DNA of 64,000 nt from Torymus aiolomorphi (taxonomy: Eukaryota > Arthropoda > Insecta > Hymenoptera > Torymidae), in assembly GCA_036365515.1 (NCBI GenBank), contig CM070874.1:164008297-164072296 (forward strand). Direction: 5' to 3'. Below are positions 31,379 to 43,957 of this stretch, piece by piece. Under the pieces are notes generated by a model. That model was not told where the DNA came from. It did no database searches and saw nothing but the letters and a program-made list of their open reading frames with translations. Numbering within the stretch: the stretch's first letter is position 1; each line of letters opens with the position of its first letter. Position numbers and translations under genes: made by a program.

Positions 31379-34300
31379 CCCACATAGCACGAAATATTGC
31401 ACTGAAATATTTCATAAAATATTTCAAAGAAAACTTGCCACAATCTTGTACCAATAATAACGAAAGGATGCTAAAATATTTCCTGTAATATTACAAGAAA
31501 AGTTTCAGAAAACTTTCAGAAACCTTTCGTGAAAGATTCATGAAGCACCCAATGGGAAAATTTCACGAAATGTTTTGGCAACGTTTACTGAAACATTTCA
31601 ACCAAGCTTTCTGTTCGGATGCTTCAAACATAACACAAAATCTTGCAGAAACTTTTCTGAAAAGTTTCTTGAAATATTCATATCGAGATCACAAACTTTT
31701 TGAACCAATATTTCCACAACCTTGCAGAAATATTTTGCGTAAGATTCCAAGACATGTTGCGTAAACCTTCCGACTATCATTTCACGGAACGTTACCGAAA
31801 CTTTTCTGAAATATTTTGTGTATGGATTGGACAGAGAACACAAACCTTCCACGAAAAGTTTTGGCAAGTTTTTCGCAACATTTACTAAAACATTACAAGC
31901 TAGCTTTCTGTTAAGTTACTTGAAAAATTACACAAAATCTTGCAGAACTTTTCTGAAAAGTTTCTTGAAATATTCATATCGAGATCACAAACTTTTTGAA
32001 CCAATATTTCCACAACCTTGCAGAAATATTTTGCGTAAGATTCCAAAAAATGTTGCGTAAACCTTCCGGCTATCATTTCACGGAACGTTTCTGAAACTTT
32101 TCTGAAATATTTTGTGTATGGATTGGACAGAGGACACAAACCTTTCACGAAATGTTTTGGCAAGTTTGTGGCAACATTTACTGAAAATTTTCACGCAAGC
32201 TTTCTGTTAAGTTACTTGAAAAAATACACAAAATCTTGCAGAACCTTTTCTGCAAAGTTTCTCGAAATATTCATATCACGATCAGAAACTTTTTGAACCA
32301 ATATTTCCGCAACCTTGCAGAAATATTTTGCGTATGATTCCAAGAAATGTTGCGTAAACCTACCGACTATCATTTCACGGAACGTTTCTGAAACTTTTCT
32401 GAAATATTTCGCGTATGGATTGGGCAAAGGAGGCAAACCTTTCACGAAATGTTTTGGCAAGTTTGCGACAACGTTTACTGAAACATTTCACGCAAACTTT
32501 CTGGTCGGATGTTTGAAAAATTACACGAAATCATACAGAAATTTTCTGAAAAGTTTCACGAAATATTCATATCACGATCACAAACTGTTTGAACCAATAT
32601 TTCCACAACCTTGCAGAAATATTTTGCGTAAAATTCCAAGAAATGTTGCGTAAACCTTCCGACTATCATTTCACGGAACGTTTCTGAAACTTTTCTGAAA
32701 GATTTTGTGTATGGATTGGACAGAGGACACAAACCATTCACGAAATGGTTTGGCAAGTTTGCAGCAACATTTACTGAAATATTTCACGCAAGCTTTTTGT
32801 TAAGATACTTGAAATATTACACGAAATCTTGCAGAAACTTTTCTGAAAAGTTTCTCGAAATATTCATATCGAGATCACAAACGTTTTAGCCAATATTTCC
32901 ACAACCTTGCCGAAATATTTTGCGTAAGATTACAAGAAATGTTGCGTAAACCTTCCGACTATCATTTCACGGAACCTTTTCTGAAACTTTTCTGAAATAT
33001 TTTGTGTATGGATTGGACAGAGGACACAAACCTTTCACGAAATGTTTTGGCAAGTTTGTGGCAACATTTACTAAAACATTTGAAGCAAGCTTTCTGTTAA
33101 GATACTTGAAATATTACACGAAATCTTCCAGAAACATTCCTGAAAAGTTTCTCGAAATATTCATATCGAGATCACAAACTTTATGAACCAATATTTCCAC
33201 AACCTTGCAGAAATATTTTGCATAAGATTCCAAGAAATGTTGCGTAAACCTTCCGACTATCATTTCACGGAACGTTTCTGAAATTTTTCTGAAATATTTT
33301 GTATATGGATTGGACAGAGGACAAACCTTTCATGAAATGTTTTGGCAAGTTTGTGGCAACATTTACTGAAACATTTCAAGCAAGCTTTCTGTTAAGATGC
33401 TTGAAAAATTACACGAAATCTTGCAGAAACTTTTCTAAAAGTTTCTTGAAATATTCATATCACGATCACAAACTCTTTGAACCAATATTTCCACAACCTT
33501 GCAGAAATTTTTTTCGTAAGATTCCAAGAAATGTTGCGTGAACCTTCAGACTATCATTACACAGAAGATTTCTGAAACTTTTTTGAAATATTTCGTGTAT
33601 GGTTTGGACAGGGGATGCAATCATTTTACGAAATGTTATGACAAGTTTGCAGCAACATTTATTGAAATATCTTACGCAAGCTTTCTGTTAAGATACTTGA
33701 AATATTACACGAAATCTTGCAGAAACTTTTCTGAAAACTTTCTCGAAATATTCATATCGAGATCACAAACTTTTTGAACCAATATTTCCACAACCTTGCT
33801 GAAATATTTTGCGCAAGATTACATGAAATGTTGCGTAAACCTTCCGACTAACTGAAACATTTGAAGCAAGCTTTCTGTTAAGATGCTTGAAAATTTTCAC
33901 GAAATCTTGCAGAAACTTCTCTAAAAGTTTCTCGAAATATTCATATCACGATCACAAACTCTTTGAACCAATATTTCCACAACCTTGCAGAAATTTTTTT
34001 CGTAAGATTCCAAGAAATGTTGCGTGAACCTTCAGACTATCATTACACGGAAGGTTTCTGAAACTTTTTTGAAATATTTCGTATATGGTTTGGACTGGGG
34101 ACGCAATCATTTTACGAAATGTTATGACAAGTTTGCAGCAACATTTATTGAAATATCTTACGCAAGCTTTCTGTTAAGATACTTCAGACATTACACAAAA
34201 TCTTGTAGAAAGTTGTCTGCAAAAGTATCTTATAATATTCCTTTGGTGGTACAAAAATTTTTGTATTCATATTCCCGCAACCTTGCAGAAATATTTTCTG

Positions 34301-37300
34301 TAAGAATACTTGAGACTTGAAAGGTTTCGTAAACATTCCGGCTATTATACACGAAAGGTTTCCGAAACCTTTCTGAAATATTTCGTGTATGATCTGGACA
34401 GGGGACACAAACATTTCACGAAATGGAAAATGTTTTGACAAGTTTGCGACAACGTTTACTGACAAACGTTGCCGGAATATTTCTGCAAGATTTCATGTTA
34501 GGTTTCTAGTTTCTTAACAAGAAGATTGCATGAAATATTTCATGAAATGTTTCAGAAAACTTGACACAATATTTTTTGGAATATTCATAACCTCTGTTCA
34601 ACCCTTACACAAAATATTGCAGAAATGTTTCTGAAACCTTCTTCGGAATGAAAGAAGAAATGTTTCCACAACTTCGCGTGTAATCTTTCGAGAAATATTT
34701 CGACAAGGTTGCAGAAATATTCGTTGAAAATTTTCCAGGCTAGATTATCAATATTTTCGAAGAACTTTGCCGAAATTTTTCAGCAAGATTTACTGTAATG
34801 TTTCTAGTTTCTTATCAAGAAGCTTGCATGAAATATTTCATGAAAGTTTTCAGAAAACTTGCCACAATATTCCGTGAAATGTTCTCTGGAACTTTTGCCC
34901 GTAATTTTCTTTTAAATAACTAGGATTTATTATATTCGAATATTTTTTATATTAGTTTGGAAAATGATTGCGCTTGGAATAGATATATTTCTATTAGAGC
35001 ATTTTCAAGCATTTTTTCAAGGAAAGTTTTTAGAACGTTTTCGCGCAGAGTATTCTCGTACACATAGCACGATATATTCCCATGAAATATTTCAAGAAAT
35101 ATTTCAAGAAGATTGACACAACATTGCGGCAATAATACAGAAACATTGCTGAAACCTTTCCTCTTATATTTCCAGAAACATTGTAGAAAACTTTCATCAG
35201 CCATTCCTGAAAGATTCAAAGGGCACTCATGATGGATATTTCACGAAATATTGTGGCAAGTTTTCTGAAATCTTTTATGAAATATTTCATGCAAGCTTCT
35301 TCTTAAGAAACTAGAAACATGACAGGACATCTGGCAGAAAGATTTCCGTAAAGTTTCTCGAAATATTCATAACTCGGCCAGGAAATTTTTCAACTAATTT
35401 TCTGCAACCCTTCAGAAATATTTCTCGAAAGTTTACAAGAAAAGTTGTGGAAACATTACCATTATCATTTCGGAATACGTTTCTCCAACCCTGCTGCAAT
35501 ATTTTATGTAAGGTTTTAACAGAAGTTATGAATATTTCACGAAATATTGTGGCAAGATTGCTGAAACATTTCATGAAATATTTCATGGAAGCTTCTTGAT
35601 AAGAAACTAGAAATCTTATATAAAATCTTGGACAAAGATTCCGGTAAAGTTTCTCTAAATATTCATAACTTGGCCTGGAAATGTTTCAACGAATGTTTCT
35701 GCAACCGTGCAAAATCATTTTTCGAAAGTTTACATGAAAAGTTAAGTGAACATTCCTATAGGTAGTATACTATCATTCGGAGATCGTTTCTCAAACTTTT
35801 CTGAAATATTTTGTGTCGTCGAGAACACTTATTTAAATATAACTTCATAGGTTTTGTTTATTTCAGAAATATTGCTTTAAAAATTTCCAGACTAAGTTAT
35901 GAATCTTTGGTGAAACTTTGCTGAAACCTTTATGCAAGATTTCCTGTAATGTTTGTAGTTTCTTAACAAGAAACTTGCGAGAAATATTTTACGAAATATT
36001 TCAGAAAACTTGCCACAATATGTCGTGAAATATTCATGACCTCTGTTCAATCCTTACACGAAATATTGTAGAAATGTTGCAGAAATCTTTTTCGGAATGA
36101 TAGTGGGAAGATTTCCACAAATTTTCTTGTAAACTTTCAAGAAATATTTCTGCAAGGCTGCAGAAATATTCAGTGAAAAATTTCCAGGCTAGATTATGAA
36201 TAATTTCGAGAAACATTGCCGAAATCTTTCTGTAAGATTTTCTGTAATGTTTCTAGTTTCTTAACAAGAAGCCTGCATGAAATATTTCATGAAATTTTGA
36301 AGAAAACTTGCCATAATATTTCGTGAAATATTCATGACATCTGCTCAATCCTTACATAAAATATTGCAGAAATGTTTCAGAAACCTTTTTCGGAATGATA
36401 CTCGAAACTTTCCACAAAATCTTGCAGAACCTTTTCTGCAAAGTTTCTCGAAATATTCATATCTCCGTCATAAACTTTTTGGACCAATATTTCCACCACC
36501 TTGCAGAAATATTTTACGTAAAACCTTAATTTTTATTTAAAATTTAAGGAATTTTTTAAATAAATTTTATAATAAAAAAGAGATTTCAATATTTTTTTAA
36601 ATCAATTTAAAATTAGAAATTAACAATTTTTATCTTTTTAAAAATAAATTTAAATTAAAAAAAATAATTTCTTGTAATCACAAGAAATGTTGCGTTAAAA
36701 GTTCCCACTATCATTAGAGGAAAGGTTTCTGAGACTTTCCTGAAATATTTTGTGTATGCACTAAATAGAGGACACAAAATTTCACGAAATGTTTTAGCAA
36801 GTTTGCTGCAATATTTATTGAAAAATGACGAAAACGCAGATCCCTACTTATCGACATTGCAATTTTTCTTTTATTCAAATAATTTTTAAACAGTTTTTTG
36901 GTGAAACACAATTTTGACGCTCACCATATATTTAAATACTATACTCAGAATATATTTAAATACTAAAACATGTTTATTCAGAGTAATAATTCAAGTTAAT
37001 ATTTTCGTTATTTAGAAAAATCTATTCAGTATATAGGTTTGATTTCTACCTTACCGACACTATATTGTTTCAATTTAACGAATTAAATAAATAATTTATT
37101 AAATCCATAATTATTTTAAATAAAAAGAATCAAAATTATAACAATTAAATAATCGTGGAAAGTGCAACTTATATAGATTAAAATGTCCGAAGTCCTTCAA
37201 GCGAGCGATAGCGTAACGGATAGCGTGCGTGCGTAGTAACCCAAAGATCGTGGGTTCGATTCCCGGTGAGGTCGAAAAACTTTTATGTAAAATATTTTAT

Positions 37301-38801
37301 GCAATTATAACAATGCGATTAAATGTAGAAATTAAGTTGTGAAAAATATGCGAAAATTGTAAATACTTATAGAGAATTCTAATATATCATAGCTTCAAGG
37401 TTACTTTTTTCAAGATCTTGAAAAAAGGTTTCTGAAAGATTTCAGAAAGGTTTCTTGAATAATTACTTAAAATCTTTTCTGAAAGCTTTCTGCCAACAAT
37501 TTGTCGATATTCCAGAAAACTTTCATGAAAGGTTTCTACAAACTTTCTAAAAAGTAGAAGATGTACTTACTATTCTTTTTGTAATTTTTCTGAAATATTT
37601 CAGAAACATTTCGTAAAAGGTTTCAAAAAACTTTGCACAAATATTTCATGAAATATTGCGGAAATATTTCATGGCAAGTTTACTGATTATACAAATACTT
37701 TGTGAAAGATTCCTGCAATATTTCAGAAACATTTCGTACAAGTTTTCACGAAACTTTACAGAAATATTTCATGAAATATTGGTGAACGAAAATGATTCGG
37801 ACATAAAAATATTTCTAAAATCTTTCTGTGAAATATTTCTGAAAGGTTTACAGTAATATTACGAAAAATAAAATCGCAACATTTCTGAAATATTTCTTGT
37901 CAGGTTTGTAGATTATTCAAACTATTCGTGAAACATTTCTCCAATATTTCAGAAACATTTCTTACAAGTTTTCACGAAACTTTACAGAAATATTTCATGA
38001 AACATTGCTGAACGAAAAAAGGTACGGACATAAAAACATTTCTGAAATCATTCTGTGAAATATTTCTGAAAGGTTTACAGTAATATTACAAAAAATAACA
38101 CCACAACATTTCTGAAATATTTCATGTCAGGTTTGTAGATTATTCAAACTATTCGTGAAAGTTTTCTGCAATATTTCAGAAACATTTCTTACAAGTTTTC
38201 ACGAAACTTTACAGAAATATTTCATGAAACATTGCTGAACGAAAAGAGGTACGGGCATAAAAATATTTCTGTGAAATATTTCTGAAAGGTTTACAGTAAT
38301 ATTACGAAAAATAGCATCACAACATTTCTGAAATATTTCATGCCAGGTTTCTAGATTATTCAAACTATTCGTGAAACTTTTCTGCAATATTTCAGAAATA
38401 TTTCTTACAAGTTTTCACGAAACTTTAGAGAAATATTTCATGAAACATTGCTGAACGAAAAAAGATGCGGACATAAAAACATTTCTGAAATCTTTCTGTG
38501 AAATATTTCTGAAAGATTTACAGTAATATTACGAAAAATAACACCTCAACTTTCTGAAATATTTCATGTCAGGTTTGTAGATTACTCAAACTATTCGTGA
38601 AACTTTTCTGCAATATTTCAGAAACATTTCTTACAAGTTTTCACGAAACTTTAGAGAAATATTTCATGAAACATTGCTGAACGAAAAAAGATGCGGACAT
38701 AAAAACATTTCTGAAATCTTTCTGTGAAATATTTCAGTAAGGTTGCAAACCTTTCGTGAAACCTTGTAGAAACATTTCAGCAATATTTCGTGCTATGTGG
38801 G
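31379..38801. mobile_element. Giant CCC-terminated palindromic-word element, GAAATATTTC type (7.4 kb)
   Basis: TIRs CCCACATAGCACGAAATATT (left, 31379) and the exact inverse at 38782-38801. AC is duplicated at 31377-31378 and 38802-38803 within a satellite unit. The body is saturated with gaaatatttc and relatives. It includes at least six regular ~297-bp tandem units (the word tatggattgg at 31821, 32117, 32414, 32710, 33007 and 33304) and a second array of ~216-237-bp units (caggttt at 37891, 38128, 38344 and 38570). Between them the units switch orientation several times (34500-36330). ORFs in it translate as repeats such as FTKCFGKFVATFTETF and differ between units by indels; I do not call them genes. 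AT-rich DNA with a SINE-like sequence interrupts it at about 36530-37430. Confidence 0.85.
37199..37280 (+). repeat. tRNA-derived SINE-like sequence
   Basis: Contains a box A-like tagcgtaacgg and a canonical box B (ggttcgattcc) spaced as in tRNA genes, ending ccggtgaggtcg. The 5' acceptor strand that would pair with cgacctcacc is missing, so it is not a tRNA gene. It lies in an AT-rich island within the giant element. Confidence 0.6.
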
Positions 38802-39709
38802 ACGCATATAAGGGACTCATATATAGACATGGAAAATTAAGCCAAACGATTATTTAAATAATTTTTAAACCCAATAGCCGGGGGATGCGAGGTGCACGCA
38901 TATTAGGGAATAACGTAGACGTGCAACAATAAGCAAGACAATTATTTAAACCATTTTTAAACCTAAGAAGGCGGGGGATATGAGTTCCACGCGTATACGG
39001 GAGCGCGTCAGACGTACATACAAGGCAAAATAATTATGTAAATAATTCTTAACCCTAAATAGGCGGGGGATGCCAGTTCCACGTGTATACGGGAGCGCGT
39101 CAGACGAGCATTCAAAATAATTATTTAAATTGTTCTTAACCCCAAGTAAGCGGGGGATGCGAGTGCCACGCGTATACGGGAGCGCGTCAGACGGGCATAC
39201 AAGGCAAAATAATTATTTAAATAGTTCTTAACCCCAAGTAGGCGGAGGATACGAGTTACACGCGCATACTGGAATAAGGCAGACGCGTATACATGGCAAA
39301 ATAATTATTTAAATCATTTTTAACCCCAAGTAGGCGAAGAAGCGAGTTCCACGCGTACACGGAGGCGCGTCAGACGTGCATACATGGCAAAATAATTTCT
39401 TAAATAATTCTTAACCTCAATACGGCGGGGGATGCGAGTTCCACGCGTATACGGGAGCACGTCAGACGGGCTTACAAGGCAAAATAATTATTTAAATCAT
39501 TCTTAATCCCAAGTAGGCGGGAGATGCGAGTTCCACGCGTATACGGGAGCGGGTCAGACGTGCATACAACGCAAAATAATTATTTAAATAGTTCTTAACC
39601 CCAAGTAGGCGGGGGATGCGAGTTCCACGCTTATACTGGAATAAGGCAGACGTGTATTATAGCAAAATAATTATTTAAATAATCCTCAAGCCCTAGTAGG
39701 TGGGTGATG
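38802..39709 (+). repeat. Satellite family B array, forward part
   Basis: About nine units of ~92 bp: gagttccacgcgtatacggg, agcgcgtcagacgtgcatac, aaggcaaaataattatttaa, ataattcttaaccccaagta, ggcgggggatgc. The first unit resembles family A, the rest form a distinct subfamily with a cgtcagacg word. Confidence 0.85.
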
Positions 39710-40015
39710 CTCCCGTATACCCGTGGAACTTGCATCCCCCGCCTACTTGGGGTTAAGAATTATTTAAATAATTGTTTTGCCTCGTATGCACGTCTGACTT
39801 GATTCCGTATACGGATTGGAACTAGCATCCTCCGCCTACTTGGGGCTAAGAACTATTTAAATAATTATTTTGCCATGTATGCACGTCTGACGCGCTCCCG
39901 TAAACGCGTTGAACTCGCATCCCCCGCCTACTTGGTGTTAAGAATTATTTAAATAATTTGTTTGCCTTGTATTATTGAAATAATTTTTTTTCCTTGTATT
40001 ACATGTCTACGTAAC
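39710..40015 (-). repeat. Satellite family B array, inverted part
   Basis: At 39707-39712 (gtgatgctcccgtatac) the array flips. Three units follow in reverse (aacttgcatcccccgcctacttggggttaag), decaying at about 40015. The flip point joins the middle of two opposed units. Confidence 0.85.
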
Positions 40016-41479
40016 ACCCGACTCTAGCTTAAATTCACTCGTCATTTGAACGCGCGCACTACGGTGTGCAGCGCGAGCGCCCAATCCGCGACAGTCTCTA
40101 CTGCGCAGACTCGAAGCTGCCGTCCGACTTCGACTCTCTGATTTGGTATTGATGAAGCCCTAGAGCAATTGACTTTTTCAAATTCGGATGATAATTTTGA
40201 TCACTCAAGAACTACTCGTCAATTATCACTCTCGATAGAAAAAGTCAACTTTCCTCCCTAGTTGCATCATGTACTATTTTTAAATTTATTTTAGCAGATG
40301 CATTTGTTCTTTTCGCCTGAAAGTTATTTTTTTTAATATTATGTTCATAATCGATTTTTCAGATTTTTATTCGCTCGGGCATTTTTTTATTTTCCGATGG
40401 ATTCGGCTCGGTATAGGACTACCTGGTACTTATAATAAGGCGAGTATCTGGTCCAGAGTTCGTATGATCTATGAAAAATTTGCTGAGAAAATCCATAAAC
40501 TTGATTACATACGAACGTACATATATACATACATAAATGATAGAAAATCCTCAAATGAATTAATTCTTTGCGGAAAATAGTTTTTATACAGTAAATTGCT
40601 AGTTTTTGGGGGGTTACAATTATCACTCTGGAGAAAATATAAGGCTCTCTTGAGAAGCGGCCGTGTTTAAAAATTATTACCTTTTATCTTCTTCTTCATT
40701 TTTTTTTTTTTTTTTATAAATGTGAAGATCTCTTTAAAATTATAATAAAAATTGCTTGTTTCATATCGGAAAAATTACAAAAACTGACCGGGAAAAAGAG
40801 GGAAAAACACGGGAATTTTTTCTTAAGTCAGGAGTAAATACCCTGAAATTGTATAAAATCGTTGCGAATCATAGAAAACTGTATTAAAATGCTAGAAACT
40901 TTATAAAAGTCAGTCACATATCTACAAACAATTGCTTATAACTTTGCAAGTTTTGAAAATTTTCGAATTTTTTATATTGCTACGTCCCCTGAAATTGAAC
41001 AGAGAATAAAATGAGACCTTGCAAATTAAAATTGGATGAAAAATGAAAAAGAATTATGGGTTTGTTGATTTCTTTTTCAATTGTCGATATCTTCTTGAAT
41101 AATATTTAAATTTCTTTGAAAATTTTTTGTTTGTTTCTTCAAGAATTATTGTTTCATTCTATATTGTTTCTCAAATTATAATATGTGAAGTAATCATCGT
41201 AAAAATTTTTATATTTATATACATATATATCGCTCCGGAGCCACCTTAAGCATTTATGTATTTATTTGTACATATGAATTAACCTATCTTTTCATTTTAG
41301 TAAAAGTGATCTTTTTTATATCTATATTTTTGAGAATTATTAGGCAATTAATTTTATAAGGTGATGGCTTTGATATAGCTCTTTTTAAAGATTACATATT
41401 CCGATAGTTTTGTTAGAGGATCCTTTTCCTCTCTTACTAACTCGGAGAGGCTCAGGGTTCCGGCTCACGGGTTTTGCTG
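40016..41479. other. P-type intron 1, distal part, nothing coding recognised
   Basis: A GC-richer stretch at 40030-40140 and a weak foldback at 40165-40260 (gactttttc / gaaaaagtc). A poly-T run lies near 40699-40717. The word gatggattcggct at 40396-40408 matches the end of the long-TIR element over 13 bp only. ORFs 40341-40580 and 40387-40626 overlap on opposite strands and are unsupported. Confidence 0.5.
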
Positions 41480-41649
41480 AAACAAAGGGCATGGTATGGT
41501 TTGTGCACATAAGAATTATGCACATATTTATTGTGCACACTTTAGCATTGGAGTATACACATAGATATAGATATACACCAATGCTAAAGTGTGCACAATA
41601 AATATGTGCATAATTCTTATGTGCACAAACCACACCATGCCAAACAAAG
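41480..41649. mobile_element. 154-bp near-perfect palindromic MITE with 8-bp duplication AAACAAAG
   Basis: Arms 41488-41551 and 41578-41641 (64 bp) differ at one base (GGCATGGT(A/G)TGG...), with a 26-nt loop. AAACAAAG is exactly repeated at 41480-41487 and 41642-41649. Eight-bp duplications are typical of hAT and P superfamilies, so it may be a non-autonomous element of either. It lies in the P-type gene just upstream of exon 2. Confidence 0.9.
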
Positions 41650-41861
41650 CAAGCATTTTTTTCAGTATTTCCTTAAATGCAGTTAAAAATGTTCATAACT
41701 TCAGTTTATCAAAGCGTGAGGGTCTAACTCCGGTTCGTTTCATATTTCAACATCTAAAAACAGATCTCAAAGTTTGAGAAAAATCCATGATCCGGGTCTG
41801 AGATACACTCCTTGCAAGACTTAAATTTTCCCTCTATCAATCATATATTTCGTTTACATAG

Positions 41862-42421
41862 ACAACTAGACTGGATCATTCATTCAGGCAATGACAATCT
41901 TCTTAAATTGGATGACAAACAACTGGAAGCCAAGCGACTTTGCAATGACCATTTTACTGCTGACGATTTTGTGGTCGGTTCTGGTATGACAAAATTGAAA
42001 AATATAGCTATACATATTCAAAAGGCTTCAGATACTGATTCGAATGATTCCGGTGACGTTGAAGAACATGATGGCTCTGGAATTGATCTTCCTCCTACCT
42101 CTGAAGACAGATCAGTTATTGATTTAGAAACACCCTTTATAAAAGAAAAAAGTAACAACATGCCACAAAACTTTGAGGGAATTGATTTAGAAACATCTTC
42201 TTTAATAGAAACTAGTCATAACATTCCTCAACACTTTGATGCAGCAGAGCCATCTTGTTCAGAAATGCAAAGCAATTCGAACTTTGATTGTGACTCTACC
42301 GGAAAATCATTAAATGCAAATGTTCAAACTAAAAAGTATGAAACTTTAGTTCAAAAATTGCAACATGAAATTGCGAGTTTAAAAGAGCAGTTAAACAAAA
42401 AAGATAAACAATGTAAACAAG
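41862..42421 (+). pseudogene. P-type transposase, exon 2 first part (THAP C-half, acidic linker, coiled coil)
   Basis: Follows acceptor acatag. It begins QLDWIIHSGN, the tryptophan of the THAP domain, then RLCNDHFTADDF with the last Cys and His of the zinc finger. Next comes an acidic, serine-rich linker with a repeated IDLET word, then a coiled coil (YETLVQKLQHEIASLKEQL) as in P-element dimerisation regions. The frame is open to 42421, where the CMC-like element is inserted after ..KQCKQ. It continues at 46563 in the same reading frame. Confidence 0.8.
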
Positions 42422-42804
42422 CACAGCGGTCTTGAAGCATGTTTAGGTTAAACTAAAATGTCAACCAAAATGGCTGGAACCATGGTTTTCTACAAATTTA
42501 ATACTTCGAAAATCTGTTTGATTTGAAATCCTAGCTGCTCATTTTAAAAAATTGCAGCCAAAAACGTTTTTTTTCTTTATTTTTTTTTATTCTTAATATT
42601 ATGATATTAACTTTTAAAAAGATAAATATTATAAGCCTCTTAAATTACAAACACAACATTTCAAAGAAATCTGTTTTTCAGGATTAAAATTAAAAATTAA
42701 AATTATTCGAGGGTACCTGTTTACTGATGAAATATAAAAAATCATAAATAATATAAAAATATGTAAATTGTAATGAGCTTCCCAAAAAAATGTTTTTTAG
42801 TTTT

Positions 42805-42889
42805 GATTAGGTTAGTACCGGAGCCGCCGCTAGGTGGCTATGCCGTTTCTATATCTAAGGCTAAAGTAGTGACCGTGATAGTATAAGTA
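42805..42889 (+). promoter_or_regulatory. Promoter-like block with CTCF-like site (copy 1)
   Basis: gattaggTTAGTACC is followed by CCGCTAGGTGGC (42827-42838, matching the CTCF core CCGCNAGRKGGC) and, 43 nt on, TATAAGTA (42882-42889), a plausible TATA box. It precedes the CMC-like transposase ATG (43958), from which it is now separated by a LINE. The same arrangement occurs at 53826-53908 in front of an unrelated transposase. Confidence 0.6.
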
Positions 42890-42933
42890 TGACCGGAATT
42901 GTTTAGAAATCATCATAATATATTTTTTATATT

Positions 42934-43873
42934 ATTTAAAATATTATCTGCTGTATACTTCTGATCTATCTACAATGCAAGAAATCACTACAGCAACATA
43001 TGCAGATGATACAGCAATTCTCACAAGTCATTCAAGTCCTGAAATAGCATCCGAAAAACTACAAAAATATTTAGATCTGATCAATATATGGTTTAAACAA
43101 TGGAGAATTAAAGTCAATGAAACAAAATCAACTCATGTTACATTCACACTTTGTAAAAAGACTTGTCCCCCACTCCTGCTAAATGATAAACCCATACCGC
43201 AAAGTGACAACGTTAAATATTTGGGAATACATCTGGATCGTCGCCTCACTTGGAGAAAACATATATGGACAAAACGAAAACAACTAAATCTCAAACTAAG
43301 AAAAATGTACTGGATACTAGGAAATAAATCTGAGTTAAAACTTGAAAATAAAATACTTATATACAAAACTATTCTTAAACCAGTATGGACTTACGGAATT
43401 CAACTCTGGGGATCTGCAGCAACTTCTAATATTGAAATACTCGAAAGATTTCAATCCAAAATACTTAGAAACATAGTGCATGCTCCTTGGTTTGTCACAA
43501 ATGAAATCATTAGGAATGACTTGAACATATGAACAGTCAAACAAGAAATAGAAGCACACTATAGTAGGTACAAGGAGAGACTAACAGAACATCCGAACCA
43601 TCTGGCAGCAAATTTAATTGATGTAATCCAATCCAGTACAAGACTTAAAAAATATCAAATTATTAATGTATAGTTGTAAAATGTTCTGTATATTAACGTA
43701 TCATTATATTATTATAATATTATATTACCATAAATATTGTTCTCTTGTAAAAGCCTATATTTAAAGGATTTGTAACAGTATTAACCAGTGGGTCTAATAC
43801 TCTCATGTTATTGTAAATACTTGTATACTATTTACTTATTGTCAACTAGACAGATTGTAAATAAACACGGTTG

Positions 43874-43904
<31 letters not shown>

Positions 43905-43918
43905 AAAATACTTATCTG
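42934..43918 (+). mobile_element. 5'-truncated jockey-like LINE with poly(A) and target duplication
   Basis: The insertion is 42951-43900, ending in a run of about 28 A. The flanking sequence atttaaaata(c)ttatctg is duplicated at 42934-42950 and 43901-43918, apart from one base. It carries the 3' end of reverse transcriptase: TYADDTAIL catalytic motif at 42990-43020, then a thumb region and the C-terminal ILRNIVHAPWFV word typical of jockey/insect LINEs. A TGA at 43530-43532 interrupts the frame, which resumes to 43670. Inserted in the 5' leader of the CMC-like transposase. Confidence 0.85.
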
Positions 43919-43957
43919 GACAAGTGAATAAAAACATTATATTTGAAAAAGTTAAAA

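Noticed and set aside
31540..34465. Many 60-110 codon ORFs in the GAAATATTTC element as a repeated protein family
   Set aside because: Both strands are open because of the palindromes, frames shift between units and the peptides merely echo the DNA repeat.
31379..38801. GAAATATTTC arrays as heat-shock elements
   Set aside because: The GAA and TTC words have the wrong spacing (4 nt, or 1 nt in TTCTGAA) for the nGAAnnTTCn rule.
40396..40408. gatggattcggct matches an end of the 9136-12681 element
   Set aside because: Only 13 bp match and the adjoining sequence is unrelated to that TIR; chance or a tiny relic cannot be told apart.
41385..41633. ORFs 41385-41633 and 41410-41601 around the small palindrome
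   Set aside because: They read through the 154-bp palindromic MITE on both strands and have no homology.
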